In this document: in pieces, positions 42,307 through 51,900 of the stretch
How positions within the stretch are numbered: the first letter of the stretch is position 1
Layout: every line of letters starts with the position of its first letter
NCBI RefSeq assembly: GCF_022631375.1
Contig: NZ_JALBGC010000003.1
Coordinates: 620,001 to 684,000 of the forward strand
Length of the DNA: 64,000 nt
From: Hymenobacter cyanobacteriorum
Lineage (GTDB): Bacteria; Bacteroidota; Bacteroidia; Cytophagales; Hymenobacteraceae
Reading direction: 5' to 3'
The notes under the pieces: model-generated
Seen by the model: the letters and a program-made list of their open reading frames with translations, nothing else
The model's database searches: none
Told to the model about the DNA's origin: nothing
Made by a program: the position numbers and the translations under genes

Positions 42307-43842
42307 TTATTCTTCGCTGTAGGCCCACTCTACGCCGGCCTTGGTGTCCTTTATCACGATGCCCTGGGTTTTGAGGGCGCCGCGAATCTGGTCGACTTTG
42401 TCGTAGGCTTTGTCGGCTTTGGCCTCGGAGTAGAAGCCGAGGGTGAGTTCGAGCAGCTGCTCCACGTTGGCGCGGGGCTCGTCGCGCAGGCCCAGCACGT
42501 CCTGCACCAGCACGCGGTAGGTGGCGGCGGCTTGCGCGAGGGCGGCGGGGCCTACTTCGGCCAGCGCGGCCGGGTTGGCGGCCAGCGTGTTGAAGCGCTT
42601 CAGCAAATCAAACAGGGCGGCCAGGGCGCGGGGCGTGTTCAGGTCGTCGTCGAGGAACTCGGCGGGCTTGGCGGCCAGGGCCAGCAGCTGCGCTGCTTCG
42701 GTTGTTAGTTGTTGGTTGTCAGTTGTTAGAATTTTTGCATCGCCCTCACTAACAACTGGCAACGAATCACTAACAACTAACTTATCGAGCAAACGCAGGC
42801 CGTTCATGAGCTTGCGGTAGCCTTTGCGGGCAGCTTGCAGGGCGTCGTCGCTTACGTCAACCGGCGAGCGGTAGTGGGCCTGCAGCAGGAAGAAGCGCAC
42901 CACCATGGGCGAGTAGCCTGAGGCCAGCGGCCCGGTGGGCCCCAGGAACAGGTCGCCGAGCAGCACGAAGTTGCCCAGGCTCTTGCTCATCTTGGTGCCG
43001 TTCACGGTAATCATGTTGTTGTGCATCCAGATGCGGGCCTCGTCGGAGTGCGAGTGGCTACCCTGGCTCTGCGCAATCTCGCATTCGTGGTGCGGAAACA
43101 TGAGGTCGAGGCCGCCGCCGTGGATGTCGCTCAGCTCGCCGAGGTACTTGCGGCTCATGGCCGAGCATTCGAGGTGCCAGCCGGGGAAGCCTTCGCCCCA
43201 GGGCGAGGGCCAGCGCATGATGTGCTCGGGCGAGGCCTTTTTCCAGAGGGCAAAATCCAGCGGGCTGCGCTTTTCGCTCTGGCCTTCGAGGTTGGCGCGG
43301 GTGCCCGCCAGCTGGTCTTCGATGCTGCGGTTCGAGAGCTTGCCGTAGCGCTTGCCTTCCTCGTTGTATTTGGGCACGTCGAAGTAGACGGAGCCGTTGA
43401 CTTCGTAGCCCAGGCCGTTGTTGATAATTTCCTCAATCACCTGAATCTGCTCGATGATGTGGCCGCTGGCCTGGGGCTCGATGTCGGGCGGCAGGCAACC
43501 CAGGCCCAGCATGTGCTGGCGGTAACGGTTGGTGAAGTGCTGGGCCACCTGCATGGGCTCGATGCGGGCGGCGCGGGCGGCCTTCTCCATCTTGTCCTCG
43601 CCGGTGTCGGCGTCGCTTTCGAGGTGGCCCACGTCGGTGATGTTGCGCACGTAGCGCACCTGGTAGCCGAGGTGGCGCAGGTAGCGCGTCAGCACATCGA
43701 ACACCACCGGGCCGCGGGCGTTGCCCAGGTGGGCCTCGCTATACACCGTGGGGCCGCACAGGTACACGCCCACCTGGGGCGCGTGCACGGGCTGGAATTC
43801 TTCTTTCTTGCGGGTAAGCGTGTTATAGAGCGAGAGCGACAT
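42307..43842 (-). CDS. cysS: Cysteinyl-tRNA synthetase with repeat-derived insertion
   Basis: This class I aminoacyl-tRNA synthetase has 511 residues and charges tRNA-Cys. It starts at ATG 43842 ([20 protein letters not shown]). The zinc/cysteine site YLCGPTVY, the HIGH-type motif [18 protein letters not shown], the HHECEIAQ zinc ligands and [10 protein letters not shown] (KMSKS) are all present. Residues about 354-381 ([15 protein letters not shown], then [15 protein letters not shown]) are encoded by a tandem-word inverted repeat at 42701-42781. They lie in the C-terminal helical region and make the protein longer than the usual 460-490 residues. The frame is intact, so the enzyme is probably functional. 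A -7 box ends only 4 bp before the start codon. Confidence 0.96.
   Translation of the reverse strand: MSLSLYNTLTRKKEEFQPVHAPQVGVYLCGPTVYSEAHLGNARGPVVFDVLTRYLRHLGYQVRYVRNITDVGHLESDADTGEDKMEKAARAARIEPMQVAQHFTNRYRQHMLGLGCLPPDIEPQASGHIIEQIQVIEEIINNGLGYEVNGSVYFDVPKYNEEGKRYGKLSNRSIEDQLAGTRANLEGQSEKRSPLDFALWKKASPEHIMRWPSPWGEGFPGWHLECSAMSRKYLGELSDIHGGGLDLMFPHHECEIAQSQGSHSHSDEARIWMHNNMITVNGTKMSKSLGNFVLLGDLFLGPTGPLASGYSPMVVRFFLLQAHYRSPVDVSDDALQAARKGYRKLMNGLRLLDKLVVSDSLPVVSEGDAKILTTDNQQLTTEAAQLLALAAKPAEFLDDDLNTPRALAALFDLLKRFNTLAANPAALAEVGPAALAQAAATYRVLVQDVLGLRDEPRANVEQLLELTLGFYSEAKADKAYDKVDQIRGALKTQGIVIKDTKAGVEWAYSEE
42701..42781. repeat. Tandem-word inverted repeat (GTTGTTA words) inside cysS
   Basis: GTTGTTAGTTGTTGGTTGTC at 42701-42720, continuing AGTTGTTAG, is mirrored at 42749-42781 by CTAACAACTGGCAACGAATC, then ACTAACAACTAAC. 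The spacer is 19 bp. It keeps the cysS frame and adds about 27 residues. Confidence 0.85.
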
Positions 43843-43846
43843 GGTG

Positions 43847-43854
43847 CAAAGGTA
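43847..43854 (-). promoter_or_regulatory. -7 box (TACCTTTG) at the cysS start
   Basis: This is a full TAnnTTTG match on the minus strand, with only 4 bp between its G and the cysS ATG. If used, transcription would begin at or next to the start codon, giving a leaderless or nearly leaderless mRNA. Confidence 0.5.
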
Positions 43855-43981
43855 GCGGGCCGCGCGACGTGCGGCGGCCGGGAGGCCGTAACAAAAAGCA
43901 AGAACATTCTGCTCAAAATAGCCTACGGTTTTGAAGGGCCTTGGGCACGACGTTCTCAATCTACAAGAAGAACCCTCACTT

Positions 43982-45136
43982 CTACTTCAGCCGATACAAC
44001 CCCTCAATCGGGTAATGGTCGCTCCACTTGATTTCCTGGTGCACGCGGCAGCCCAGCACCTGCCACTGCTTGCTGGCAAACTGCTGGTCGATGCGCAGGA
44101 AGGGCAGCTGGCCGTGGTAGGTGGCCCCGATGCCCAGCCCGGCGGTGGCCCAGGCATTCTGCAGGTGGTCGGCGAGTTGGTCGTAGGTGTAGGAATAAGG
44201 CAGGTCGTTGAAGTCGCCGGCCAGCAGCACGGGGTAGGGCGAGCGCCGCACCCGGGCCAGCACGGTATCGACCTGGTTGCCCCGGGCCACGGCCCCGTTG
44301 CGGAAGCGGCGCAGCAGGTTGGGGGCTTTCTGGCGCAGGCCGGCGCGGCTTTCGGTGGCCGTGGCAATGTCGCTCTCGGCCATGCTCATGCTCTGGAAGT
44401 GCACGTTGAAGACGCGAATGGTATCGTGGGCGCGGGCCAGGTCGGCCCACATGGCGTGGTTCTGGGTGAGCTTGCCGAAGGGAATGGTGCCGCGCCGCAC
44501 AATGGGGTAACGCGAGAAAATGGCCAGCCCAAACTCGGCCCCAACGCGGTTGGTGAGGCTGGGCGACACAAACGCGTGCCGGCCGCTGCCCCGGCCCAGG
44601 GCGGCTTCGCTGCGAAACACCTGGCCGTTTTCGGCCGAGCCACCGGGCTCGTTGTAATACTCCTGCAGGCACAGCACGTCGGCCGGGCTGCTAGCCAGCC
44701 AGCGAATGAAGTTTTTCGATGACGCGTCGCCGGGCTCACGCAGCTCCGAGTACACGTTGAAAATGCGCACGTTGGCCGAGAGCAGCGAAACGGCGCCCGC
44801 AGTGCCTGCGCCAGGCAAGAAAGTCGGATGTGCGCCCTGGTTGGTACGAACCGCTTGCTCATAATCAGCCACCAGTTGTGACGGATGCAGCGACAACCCG
44901 CGCTGCACGTGCGGCCACGTGAGGCCCAGCGCCAGCAGCGGCAGCAGCGCCACCCGCCAGTTGCGCCGCAGCCAGTATAGGGCCAGCAGCGCCGTGAGCA
45001 GCAGCGCCAGCGGCGTGGTGAGCGCCCCGAACAGCGCCGGCCAGAAGGCGCGGGCCGGAATTTGCTGGCAGGCGATGGCCAGCAGCAGCCAGGCCAGGGT
45101 GAGAAGGGTAAGCTTGAAGGCGAAAGAACGACGCAC
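43982..45136 (-). CDS. Endonuclease/exonuclease/phosphatase family membrane protein
   Basis: This protein has 384 residues from GTG 45136; longer frames would start inside the -7 box at 45158. Three hydrophobic segments at about 7-80 (LTLLTLAWLLLAIACQQIP, FWPALFGALTTPLALLLTAL, ALLPLLALGLTWP) anchor an extracytoplasmic EEP domain: LLSANVRIFNVYSE, DVLCLQEYYNEPGG (catalytic Glu), IRVFNVHFQSMSM, VLLAGDFNDLPYSYTYDQLA (GDFN) and WSDHYPIEGLYRLK (catalytic Asp-His). This layout is common in Bacteroidota and is presumably a metal-dependent phosphodiesterase or phosphatase acting outside the cytoplasm. No partner is evident. Confidence 0.88.
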   Translation of the reverse strand: MRRSFAFKLTLLTLAWLLLAIACQQIPARAFWPALFGALTTPLALLLTALLALYWLRRNWRVALLPLLALGLTWPHVQRGLSLHPSQLVADYEQAVRTNQGAHPTFLPGAGTAGAVSLLSANVRIFNVYSELREPGDASSKNFIRWLASSPADVLCLQEYYNEPGGSAENGQVFRSEAALGRGSGRHAFVSPSLTNRVGAEFGLAIFSRYPIVRRGTIPFGKLTQNHAMWADLARAHDTIRVFNVHFQSMSMAESDIATATESRAGLRQKAPNLLRRFRNGAVARGNQVDTVLARVRRSPYPVLLAGDFNDLPYSYTYDQLADHLQNAWATAGLGIGATYHGQLPFLRIDQQFASKQWQVLGCRVHQEIKWSDHYPIEGLYRLK

Positions 45137-45157
45137 GGCACAAACAAGGGGGTACGG

Positions 45158-45165
45158 CAAAGGTA
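45158..45165 (-). promoter_or_regulatory. Bacteroidota -7 box (TACCTTTG), minus strand
   Basis: This is a full TAnnTTTG match, 21 bp upstream of the GTG at 45136. A one-mismatch plus-strand box, TACCTTCG, lies at 45184-45191 facing the T9SS gene, so the 156-bp gap probably holds divergent promoters. Confidence 0.55.
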
Positions 45166-45292
45166 GGGCGGGCCCGGCGGCTATACCTTCGCACTACCCC
45201 TCGCACGAATTTTGCGCGGCCCGCGTTTCGCCTGCGCCCCGGGCCTTACGCCGGGGCATTCCTTTCCATTTTGCGTTCACTTTCCGCTTTTT

Positions 45293-48200
45293 ATGACGCT
45301 ACCTTTTCGCTTTGTTGGCCGGGCCTTGTGCCTGGCTGTAGGGTTGATGCTACCACTGGCCGCGCAGGCCGTTTCGGCCGGGCCCGAGGGCGGCAGCCTG
45401 GAGTTCATCCGCAACCAGGGGCAATGGGATGAGCACGTGCGCTACGCGGCGGCCCTGCCCAGCGGCCGCCTGTTTGTGCAGCCTACCGGTCTGACGTACG
45501 CCTTCTACGACCCCGCGTTTCTCGACCAGCACCACCGTTCGGGCGCCGGCGCGCCGGCCCCGGCCGGCCCGGCCAACGGGGCCATTGCGGCGCACGCCTA
45601 CTCGGTTTCCTTCGAGAAAGCCAGCCCCAAGGCCCGCCTTACGGCGAGCGAGGTGACGCCCGGCGAGCGCAATTATTTTGTGGGCAACGACGAGCAGCAC
45701 TGGGCCAGCCACGTGCGGGCCTACCGCCAACTGCGCTACGCCGACCTCTGGCCCGGCATCGACCTGACCCTGTACGAAAACCAGACCCAGCGCCTGGAGT
45801 ACGACGTGCTGCTGGCCCCGCGCGCCAACCCGGCCCGCGTGGCCCTGCGCTACGACGGGGCCTCGGCCCTGAGCCTGGACGCGGCCGGCAACCTCGTCAT
45901 CAAAACCACGGTGAGCACCACCACCGAGCTGGCCCCGCAGGCCTGGCAGTTCGATGCCAATGGGCGGCGCCAGAACGTGGCCTGCCGCTACGTGCTGGCC
46001 GACCACACGGTGCGCTTTGTCCTGGGCAAGTACGACGCCAGCCGCGCCCTGACCATCGACCCGACGGTGCAGTTTTCGACCCTGACCGGCTCGCGGGCCG
46101 ACAACTGGGGCTTCACGGCAACGTACGACAACGCGGGCAACATGTACTCGGGCGGCATTGCGTTCGATATCGGCTTCCCCACTACAACGGGCGCGTTCCA
46201 AACCTTTTTTGCCGCGCTGGCCGATATTGCCCTCATCAAGTACAACACCACCGTGAGCGGCCCGGCGGCGCGGGTGTGGGCCACCTACCTGGGCGGCACC
46301 AACACCGAGTTTCCGCACAGCCTGGTGGTGAACGGGCAGAACGAGCTGGTGCTGCTGGGCAGCACGTCGAGCCGCGACTACCCCACTACTACCGGGGTGG
46401 TGCAGCCGGCTTTTCGGGGCGGGCCGGCAGTGGCGCCCTTCGGCACTTCGGCGTCGTTCTACTACATGCCCAACGGCGCCGACCTGGTGCTGACGCGCCT
46501 GCGGGCCGACGGCGGGGCGCTGCTGGCCAGCACCTACCTGGGCGGCACCGGCAACGATGGCGTAATAACCTCCGGCTCGCCCGTAACCATTAACTACGGC
46601 GATGCTTTTCGCAGCGACGTGCTGCTCGATGGGGCCGGCAACGTGTACGTGGCTGCTTCGACCAGCAGTGCGGCCGGCTTTCCGGGCCTGGCCAGCGGTT
46701 TCGGGGCCACCTACCAGGGCGGGCCGTCGGATGGCGTGGTGTGCAAGCTGACGCCGGACCTGCGCAGCGTGCTGTGGGCCGGGCTGCTGGGCGGCAGCGG
46801 CCAGGATGCCGCGTTTTCCGTGCAGCGCGATGCGCAGGGGCGGGTGTTTGTGTGCGGCGGCACCAGCTCGGCCAACTTTCCGGCCACGGCCGGCAGCTAC
46901 CACCCCACTGCGCCGGGCGGCTCGGCCGATGGCTTCGTGGCCCGCATCAGCGCCGACGGCCGCACCCTGGAGCGCGCTACTTACCTGGGCACCAGCAGCA
47001 CCGATCTGGCCCAGCTGCTGCAGCTCGATGCGGCAGGCAACCCCTACGTGTTTGGCCAAAGCATTGGCAGCTACCCCAATACCCTGGGCCTGGCCGGCAC
47101 GGTGGGCGGCCCGCAGTTTATTCAGAAGCTCGATGCCGACCTGGCCGTCAGCCAGTTCAGCATCACTTTCGGCAACCGCAGCGGCGGGGGGCCCAACCTG
47201 GTGCCCACGGCTTTTTTGGTCGACGACTGCGAGCGGGTGTACATCAGCGGCTGGGGCGGGGCCGACAACGCGGGCTACTTCGGGGGCAATACCAACGGCC
47301 TGCCCGTGACGCCGGGCGCCGTGCAACCCACCACCGACGGCTCGGATTTTTACCTGGCCGAGTTTGCGCCGGGTTTGACCAAGCTGGAGTACGCCACGTT
47401 TTTTGGTGAAATTGGCGGCGTGGGCGAGCACGTGGACGGCGGCACCTCGCGCTTCGACAAGCGCGGGGTGGTGTATCAGGCGGTATGCGCCAGCTGCCGG
47501 GGCACCCAGGGCTTTCCGCAGCCGCCGGGCGCGGGCACCTACACCATTCACAACGGCAGCTCGAACTGCAATAACGGCGCTTTCAAAATGAACTTCGAGG
47601 TGCTGCAGGCCGACCCCGGCCCGCGCCGCTTTGTGTGCCTGGATGGCGGCCCGGTAGCCCTGGGCGGGGCCCCGGCCGGCGGCACCTGGACCGGCCCCGG
47701 CGTGCAGGCCGCGCCGGGCGGCGGCTTCCGCTTCGTGCCCACGGCGGTGGGGCCGGGGCAGTACGTCATCGGCTACACGGTGGCCACCACCGGCATTTGC
47801 GTGAGCACCCGCTACGTGCGCTACGTGGTGGCCCCGCCGATGGCGCCCACGCTGGCCGCCCTGCCCGACCTGTGCACCACGCAGGCAGCGGTAGCGCTGG
47901 TGGCCACACCGGCCGGCGGCACCTTCAGCGGGCCGGGTGTGAGCAACGGGCGTTTCGACCCGGCGGTGGCGGGCGCGGGCCTGCACACGCTCACGTACGC
48001 GGTGGTCGACTCGCTGGGCTGCGGCAGCATTGCCCGGCAGGTGCTGGTGGTGAGCCCATCGTCGGTAGATGCCGGCCCCCCCATTACCCTGTGTGCCGAC
48101 CAGCAGCAGCCGTTCCAGCTGCAGGGATATAGCCCGGCCGGCGGCACCTGGAGCGGAACCGGCGTGACGGCCGGCGGCTTCTTCACGCCCCCGAATACCA

Positions 48201-48799
48201 ATAACCGCGGCGGTGTGTTTTCCCTGACTTACACGGTGCGCGCCGGGCCCTGCCAGGCCACCGCCACCCGCACGGTGGTGCTGGCCCCGGTGTCGGCCCA
48301 GAACGTGGGCCTGAACCTGCCCGTGTGCAACAACCACCCGCAATATGCCGGCCTCGCCCCGTTCAACTGCCCGCTCACGCCGGTGCTGCTGGCCCCCAAT
48401 GCCACCTACGAATGGGACTTTGGCGATGGCACCCCGCTCAGCACGGAGGCCACGCCAACGCACCTGTACCAACAGCCGGGCCAGTACCGCATTCGCCTCA
48501 CGGCGCGCTACGGCAACTGCCAGGTGCTCACGGGCTTTTCGCCGATTGAGGTGGGCGAGATGAAGATTCCCAACATCATCACCCCCAACCGCGACTCGCT
48601 CAACGAAACGTTCCGGCCGCGCTTCAGCTGCCAGCCCACGTCGCTGGAAGTGTATTCGCGTTGGGGCCAGCGGGTGTACCAGTCCGATGACTACCACAAC
48701 GACTGGGATGCCCGCAACCTGCCCGACGGCATTTATTATTTCCTGCTGCGCGATGCCAATGGCCGCCGCCAGAAAAGCTGGCTTGAGGTACGCCACTAA
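45293..48799 (+). CDS. T9SS type B surface protein (DUF7948-like, PKD, gliding-associated C-terminus), paralogue 1
   Basis: This large secreted protein has 1168 residues. The start ATG 45293 opens a signal peptide (MTLPFRFVGRALCLAVGLML, then PLAAQA). Residues about 30-270 match the DUF7948-type N-terminal domain (LEFIRNQGQWDEHVRYAAAL, GERNYFVGNDEQHW, YADLWPGIDLTLYE). SBBP-like propeller repeats follow to about 740 (ATYLGGTNTEFPHSLVVNGQ, STYLGGTGNDG, LDAAGNPYVFGQS). Then come Ig-like repeats of the form PAGGTFSGPGVS, a PKD-like domain (YEWDFGDGTPL) and the C-terminal gliding-motility/T9SS type B tail (KIPNIITPNRDSLNETF, VYSRWGQRVYQ, LPDGIYYFLLRD, SWLEVRH). It should be exported by T9SS and held at the surface. 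The downstream neighbour is a full-length paralogue. Confidence 0.9.
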   Translation: MTLPFRFVGRALCLAVGLMLPLAAQAVSAGPEGGSLEFIRNQGQWDEHVRYAAALPSGRLFVQPTGLTYAFYDPAFLDQHHRSGAGAPAPAGPANGAIAAHAYSVSFEKASPKARLTASEVTPGERNYFVGNDEQHWASHVRAYRQLRYADLWPGIDLTLYENQTQRLEYDVLLAPRANPARVALRYDGASALSLDAAGNLVIKTTVSTTTELAPQAWQFDANGRRQNVACRYVLADHTVRFVLGKYDASRALTIDPTVQFSTLTGSRADNWGFTATYDNAGNMYSGGIAFDIGFPTTTGAFQTFFAALADIALIKYNTTVSGPAARVWATYLGGTNTEFPHSLVVNGQNELVLLGSTSSRDYPTTTGVVQPAFRGGPAVAPFGTSASFYYMPNGADLVLTRLRADGGALLASTYLGGTGNDGVITSGSPVTINYGDAFRSDVLLDGAGNVYVAASTSSAAGFPGLASGFGATYQGGPSDGVVCKLTPDLRSVLWAGLLGGSGQDAAFSVQRDAQGRVFVCGGTSSANFPATAGSYHPTAPGGSADGFVARISADGRTLERATYLGTSSTDLAQLLQLDAAGNPYVFGQSIGSYPNTLGLAGTVGGPQFIQKLDADLAVSQFSITFGNRSGGGPNLVPTAFLVDDCERVYISGWGGADNAGYFGGNTNGLPVTPGAVQPTTDGSDFYLAEFAPGLTKLEYATFFGEIGGVGEHVDGGTSRFDKRGVVYQAVCASCRGTQGFPQPPGAGTYTIHNGSSNCNNGAFKMNFEVLQADPGPRRFVCLDGGPVALGGAPAGGTWTGPGVQAAPGGGFRFVPTAVGPGQYVIGYTVATTGICVSTRYVRYVVAPPMAPTLAALPDLCTTQAAVALVATPAGGTFSGPGVSNGRFDPAVAGAGLHTLTYAVVDSLGCGSIARQVLVVSPSSVDAGPPITLCADQQQPFQLQGYSPAGGTWSGTGVTAGGFFTPPNTNNRGGVFSLTYTVRAGPCQATATRTVVLAPVSAQNVGLNLPVCNNHPQYAGLAPFNCPLTPVLLAPNATYEWDFGDGTPLSTEATPTHLYQQPGQYRIRLTARYGNCQVLTGFSPIEVGEMKIPNIITPNRDSLNETFRPRFSCQPTSLEVYSRWGQRVYQSDDYHNDWDARNLPDGIYYFLLRDANGRRQKSWLEVRH

Positions 48800-48803
48800 G
48801 AAC

Positions 48804-48875
48804 GGTTAAAGGGTGAGCGTCAAAAGTTAAAATTCTGACTAAACGAACTTTAACTTTTAACGCTCACCTTTTACC
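48804..48875. repeat. Tandem-word inverted repeat (GGTGAGCGT.AAAAGTTAAA)
   Basis: Left arm 48804-48835 (GGTTAAAGGGTGAGCGTCAA, then AAGTTAAAATTC) and right arm 48845-48875 (GAACTTTAACTTTTAACGCT, then CACCTTTTACC) are near-perfect complements with a spacer of about 9 bp. It lies between the two paralogous T9SS genes. Confidence 0.85.
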
Positions 48876-48945
48876 TTTTCTATAAGCGGGTCAACTGCTG
48901 CCAATACTTTGGCCGCCCACTTCTTCCCCCTTCCCACGCCTGCCC

Positions 48946-51900
48946 ATGAAGCTACTGCTACTCGCCGCTGCCACCCTGCTCACCGGCCCGGCCCGGGCAC
49001 AAGCGCCCGAGCCGCCGCTGGTACCGCCCGGGGCTACGCTGGAATTTGTGGCCAACCAGGGCCAGTGGCCCGCCCCCGTGCGCTACGCGGCCGAGTTGCC
49101 CAGCGGCCGCCTGTTTGCCGAAGCCAATGGCGTGACGCTGGCCCTGCTGGCCGACGGTGGCCCGGGCCAGCACAACCACCGGGGCGCGGCCCACGGCGTA
49201 GCGGGCACGGAAGCGCAGCCCCTGCGCGGCCACGCCCTGGCCCTGCGCTTTGCCGGGGCCGCGCCGGCCACCATCATTGCCGAAGCCCGCACTGCCGAGC
49301 ACCGCAGCTATTTCCTGGGCCACGACCCCGCCCACTGGGCCGCCGACGTGCCCGCCTACCGCGCCCTGCGCTACGACGGCCTGTGGCCCGGCATCAGCGC
49401 CCGCCTCTACGAAAGCCCGACGCAGCAGCTGGAATACGATTTCGTGCTGGCCCCCGGGGCCGATGCCACCGCCATTGGCCTGCGCCACGAAGGAGCCGAT
49501 GGCGTGAAGCTGGACGACGGCGGCAACCTGGTGGTGCAAACCAGCGTGGGCACCGTGGTAGAGCACGCCCCGCAGGCCTGGCAAACCGATGCCGCCGGCC
49601 ACCGCCGCGCCGTACCCTGCCACTACGCGCTGGCAAACGGTACTGTGCAGTTTGCCCTGGGCCAGTACGACCACAGCCGCGCCCTCGTCATCGACCCTGT
49701 GGTGGTGTTTGCCAGCTACACTGGCTCGGCGGCCAACAACTGGGGTTTCACGGCGACTTACGACCCGGCCGGCAACCTGTACTCGGGCGGCATTGCCTTC
49801 GAAGTGGGCTACCCAACTACGGCGGGAGCTTTTCAGACCTCCTTCAAGGAGCTGGTTGACATTGCCATCATTAAGTTCGACACGCACGTAAGCGGGCCGC
49901 CGGCGCGGGTGTGGGCCACCTACCTGGGCGGCAGCAGCGCCGATTTTCCGGCCAGCCTGGTGGTGAACAGCCGGGGCGAATTGCTGGTGCTGGGCACTTC
50001 GGGCTCGAACGACTACCCGGTAACCACCAACGCGGCGCAGCAGCGGTTTGCCGGCGGCGTGGCCACCGACCCCTTCGGCTACGGCCCGCCCTACGACTCG
50101 CCCAACGGCTCCGACCTGGTCATTACCCGCCTCAACGCCACGGGCACCGGCCTGGTGGGCTCGACCTACCTGGGCGGCACCGGCAACGAGGGGCTGCTGC
50201 CGCTGCTGCCGTCGACATCGGCCAGTGGTGCAACTTTCCAACTGGCCCACAACTACGGCGACCCCTTCCGGGGCGATATTTTCGTGGATGCGGCCGATAA
50301 CGTGTACGTGGCGTCGCACACCACTTCGGCCAACTTTCCGGTTGCGGCCGGGCTGGGCGGCGCCTACCGCGGCGGCACTTCCGATGGCGTGGTGGCCAAG
50401 CTTGCGCCCGGCCTCGATGCTGTGCGCTGGGCCAGCTACCTCGGCGGCAGCGGAGCCGATGCGGCCTACTCGCTGCAGGTGGAACCCGGCAGTGGCGACG
50501 TATATGTAGCAGGCGGCACGCTCAGCCCCAATTTCCCGACCACTGCCGGTGCTTACAAAACCACCCGCCCCGGCAACGTCGACGGCTTTGTGGTGCGCAT
50601 TGCGGCCAGCGGCACCAGCCTGTTGCGGGCTACTTACGTGGGCACGGCGGCCTACGACCAGGCCTACTTCCTGCAGCTGGGCACCGATGGCGGCGTGTAC
50701 CTGCTGGGCCAGACGCGGGGCGCGTTCCCGGTATCGCCGGGCCTCTACACCACGGCCGGCGGCACGCAGTTCATTCAGAAGCTTGATGCCAGCCTGACCC
50801 AGAGCCAGCTGGCCACCGTGTTTGGCAGCACGGCCCCCGGCAGCGCCGGCCAGGTTAACCTCGACCCCACGGCGTTTCTGGTCGACCGCTGCGACCGGGT
50901 GTACGTGTGCGGCTGGGGCGGCATGGTGAATGGCCGGACAATTCCCAACTCAACGGCCATGTGGCCTTACCTCGATGGCAACGGCACCACCGATGGCCTG
51001 CCCGTAACCAGCAACGCCGCCCAGCCCGCCACCGATGGTTCGGACTTTTACCTGGCCCAGTTTTCGGCCGGCCTCACCCGCCTCGACTATGCCACTTTCT
51101 ACGGCGACACTACGCCCGGCACCGAGGGCGAGCACGTGGACGGTGGCACGTCGCGCTTCGACCCGCGCGGCATTGTGTACGAGGCCGTTTGCTCGTGCTT
51201 TTCGACCACCGGCTTTCCCATTCCGCCCGGGGCCAACACCTACTCCACGGTGAATGGCAGCAGCTTTCCGGGGTTTGGGGCCAATTGCAACAACGCGGCT
51301 TTCGTGCTCGATTTCCGCCCCGAAATAGCCGACGCCGGTGCCGACCAAAGCGTGTGCGCCAACGCCGGCCCGCAGCCGCTGGCCGGCAACCCCACCGGCG
51401 GCATCTGGACCGGGCCGGGCGTGAGCGGCAGCCAAAGCCTGGGCTACGTGTTCACGCCTTCGGCAGCGCTGGTGGGCGTGCAAACCCTCACCTACACGGT
51501 GCCCAGCACGGGGCTGTGCACCACCACGGGCACGCGCCGCATCACGGTGGTGGCCCCGCCCGCGGTGGTATTCACGCCGCTGCTGCAGCGCACCTATTGC
51601 GTGGCAGTTCCCAATGCGCCCGTGCAGCTGACGGCAACTCCGGCGGGCGGTACTTTCAGCGGGCCGGGCGTGAGCGGCAGCGCGGCCACAGGCTACGTTT
51701 TCACGCCAAATCTGCCAGTAGGCACCTACCAGTTGGCCTACGCAGTTACCGTGGGCATCTGCACCGTGCAAACCAACCAGGAGGTGGTGGTGGCGCCGCA
51801 GCCCACTTCGGCCCTGGCCGCCGATACCACCATTTGCTTCAACAGCTCGCCGGTGGCCCTGCGCGGCAGCCCGGCGGGCGGCGTATTCAGTGGGCCGGGC

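Noticed and set aside
45350..48796. An 1148-codon open frame on the minus strand opposite the first T9SS protein
   Set aside because: In this high-GC sequence the antisense of a well-coded gene often lacks stops. The plus frame has a signal peptide, domains and a T9SS tail; the minus translation is His/Gly/Arg-rich with no recognisable domain.
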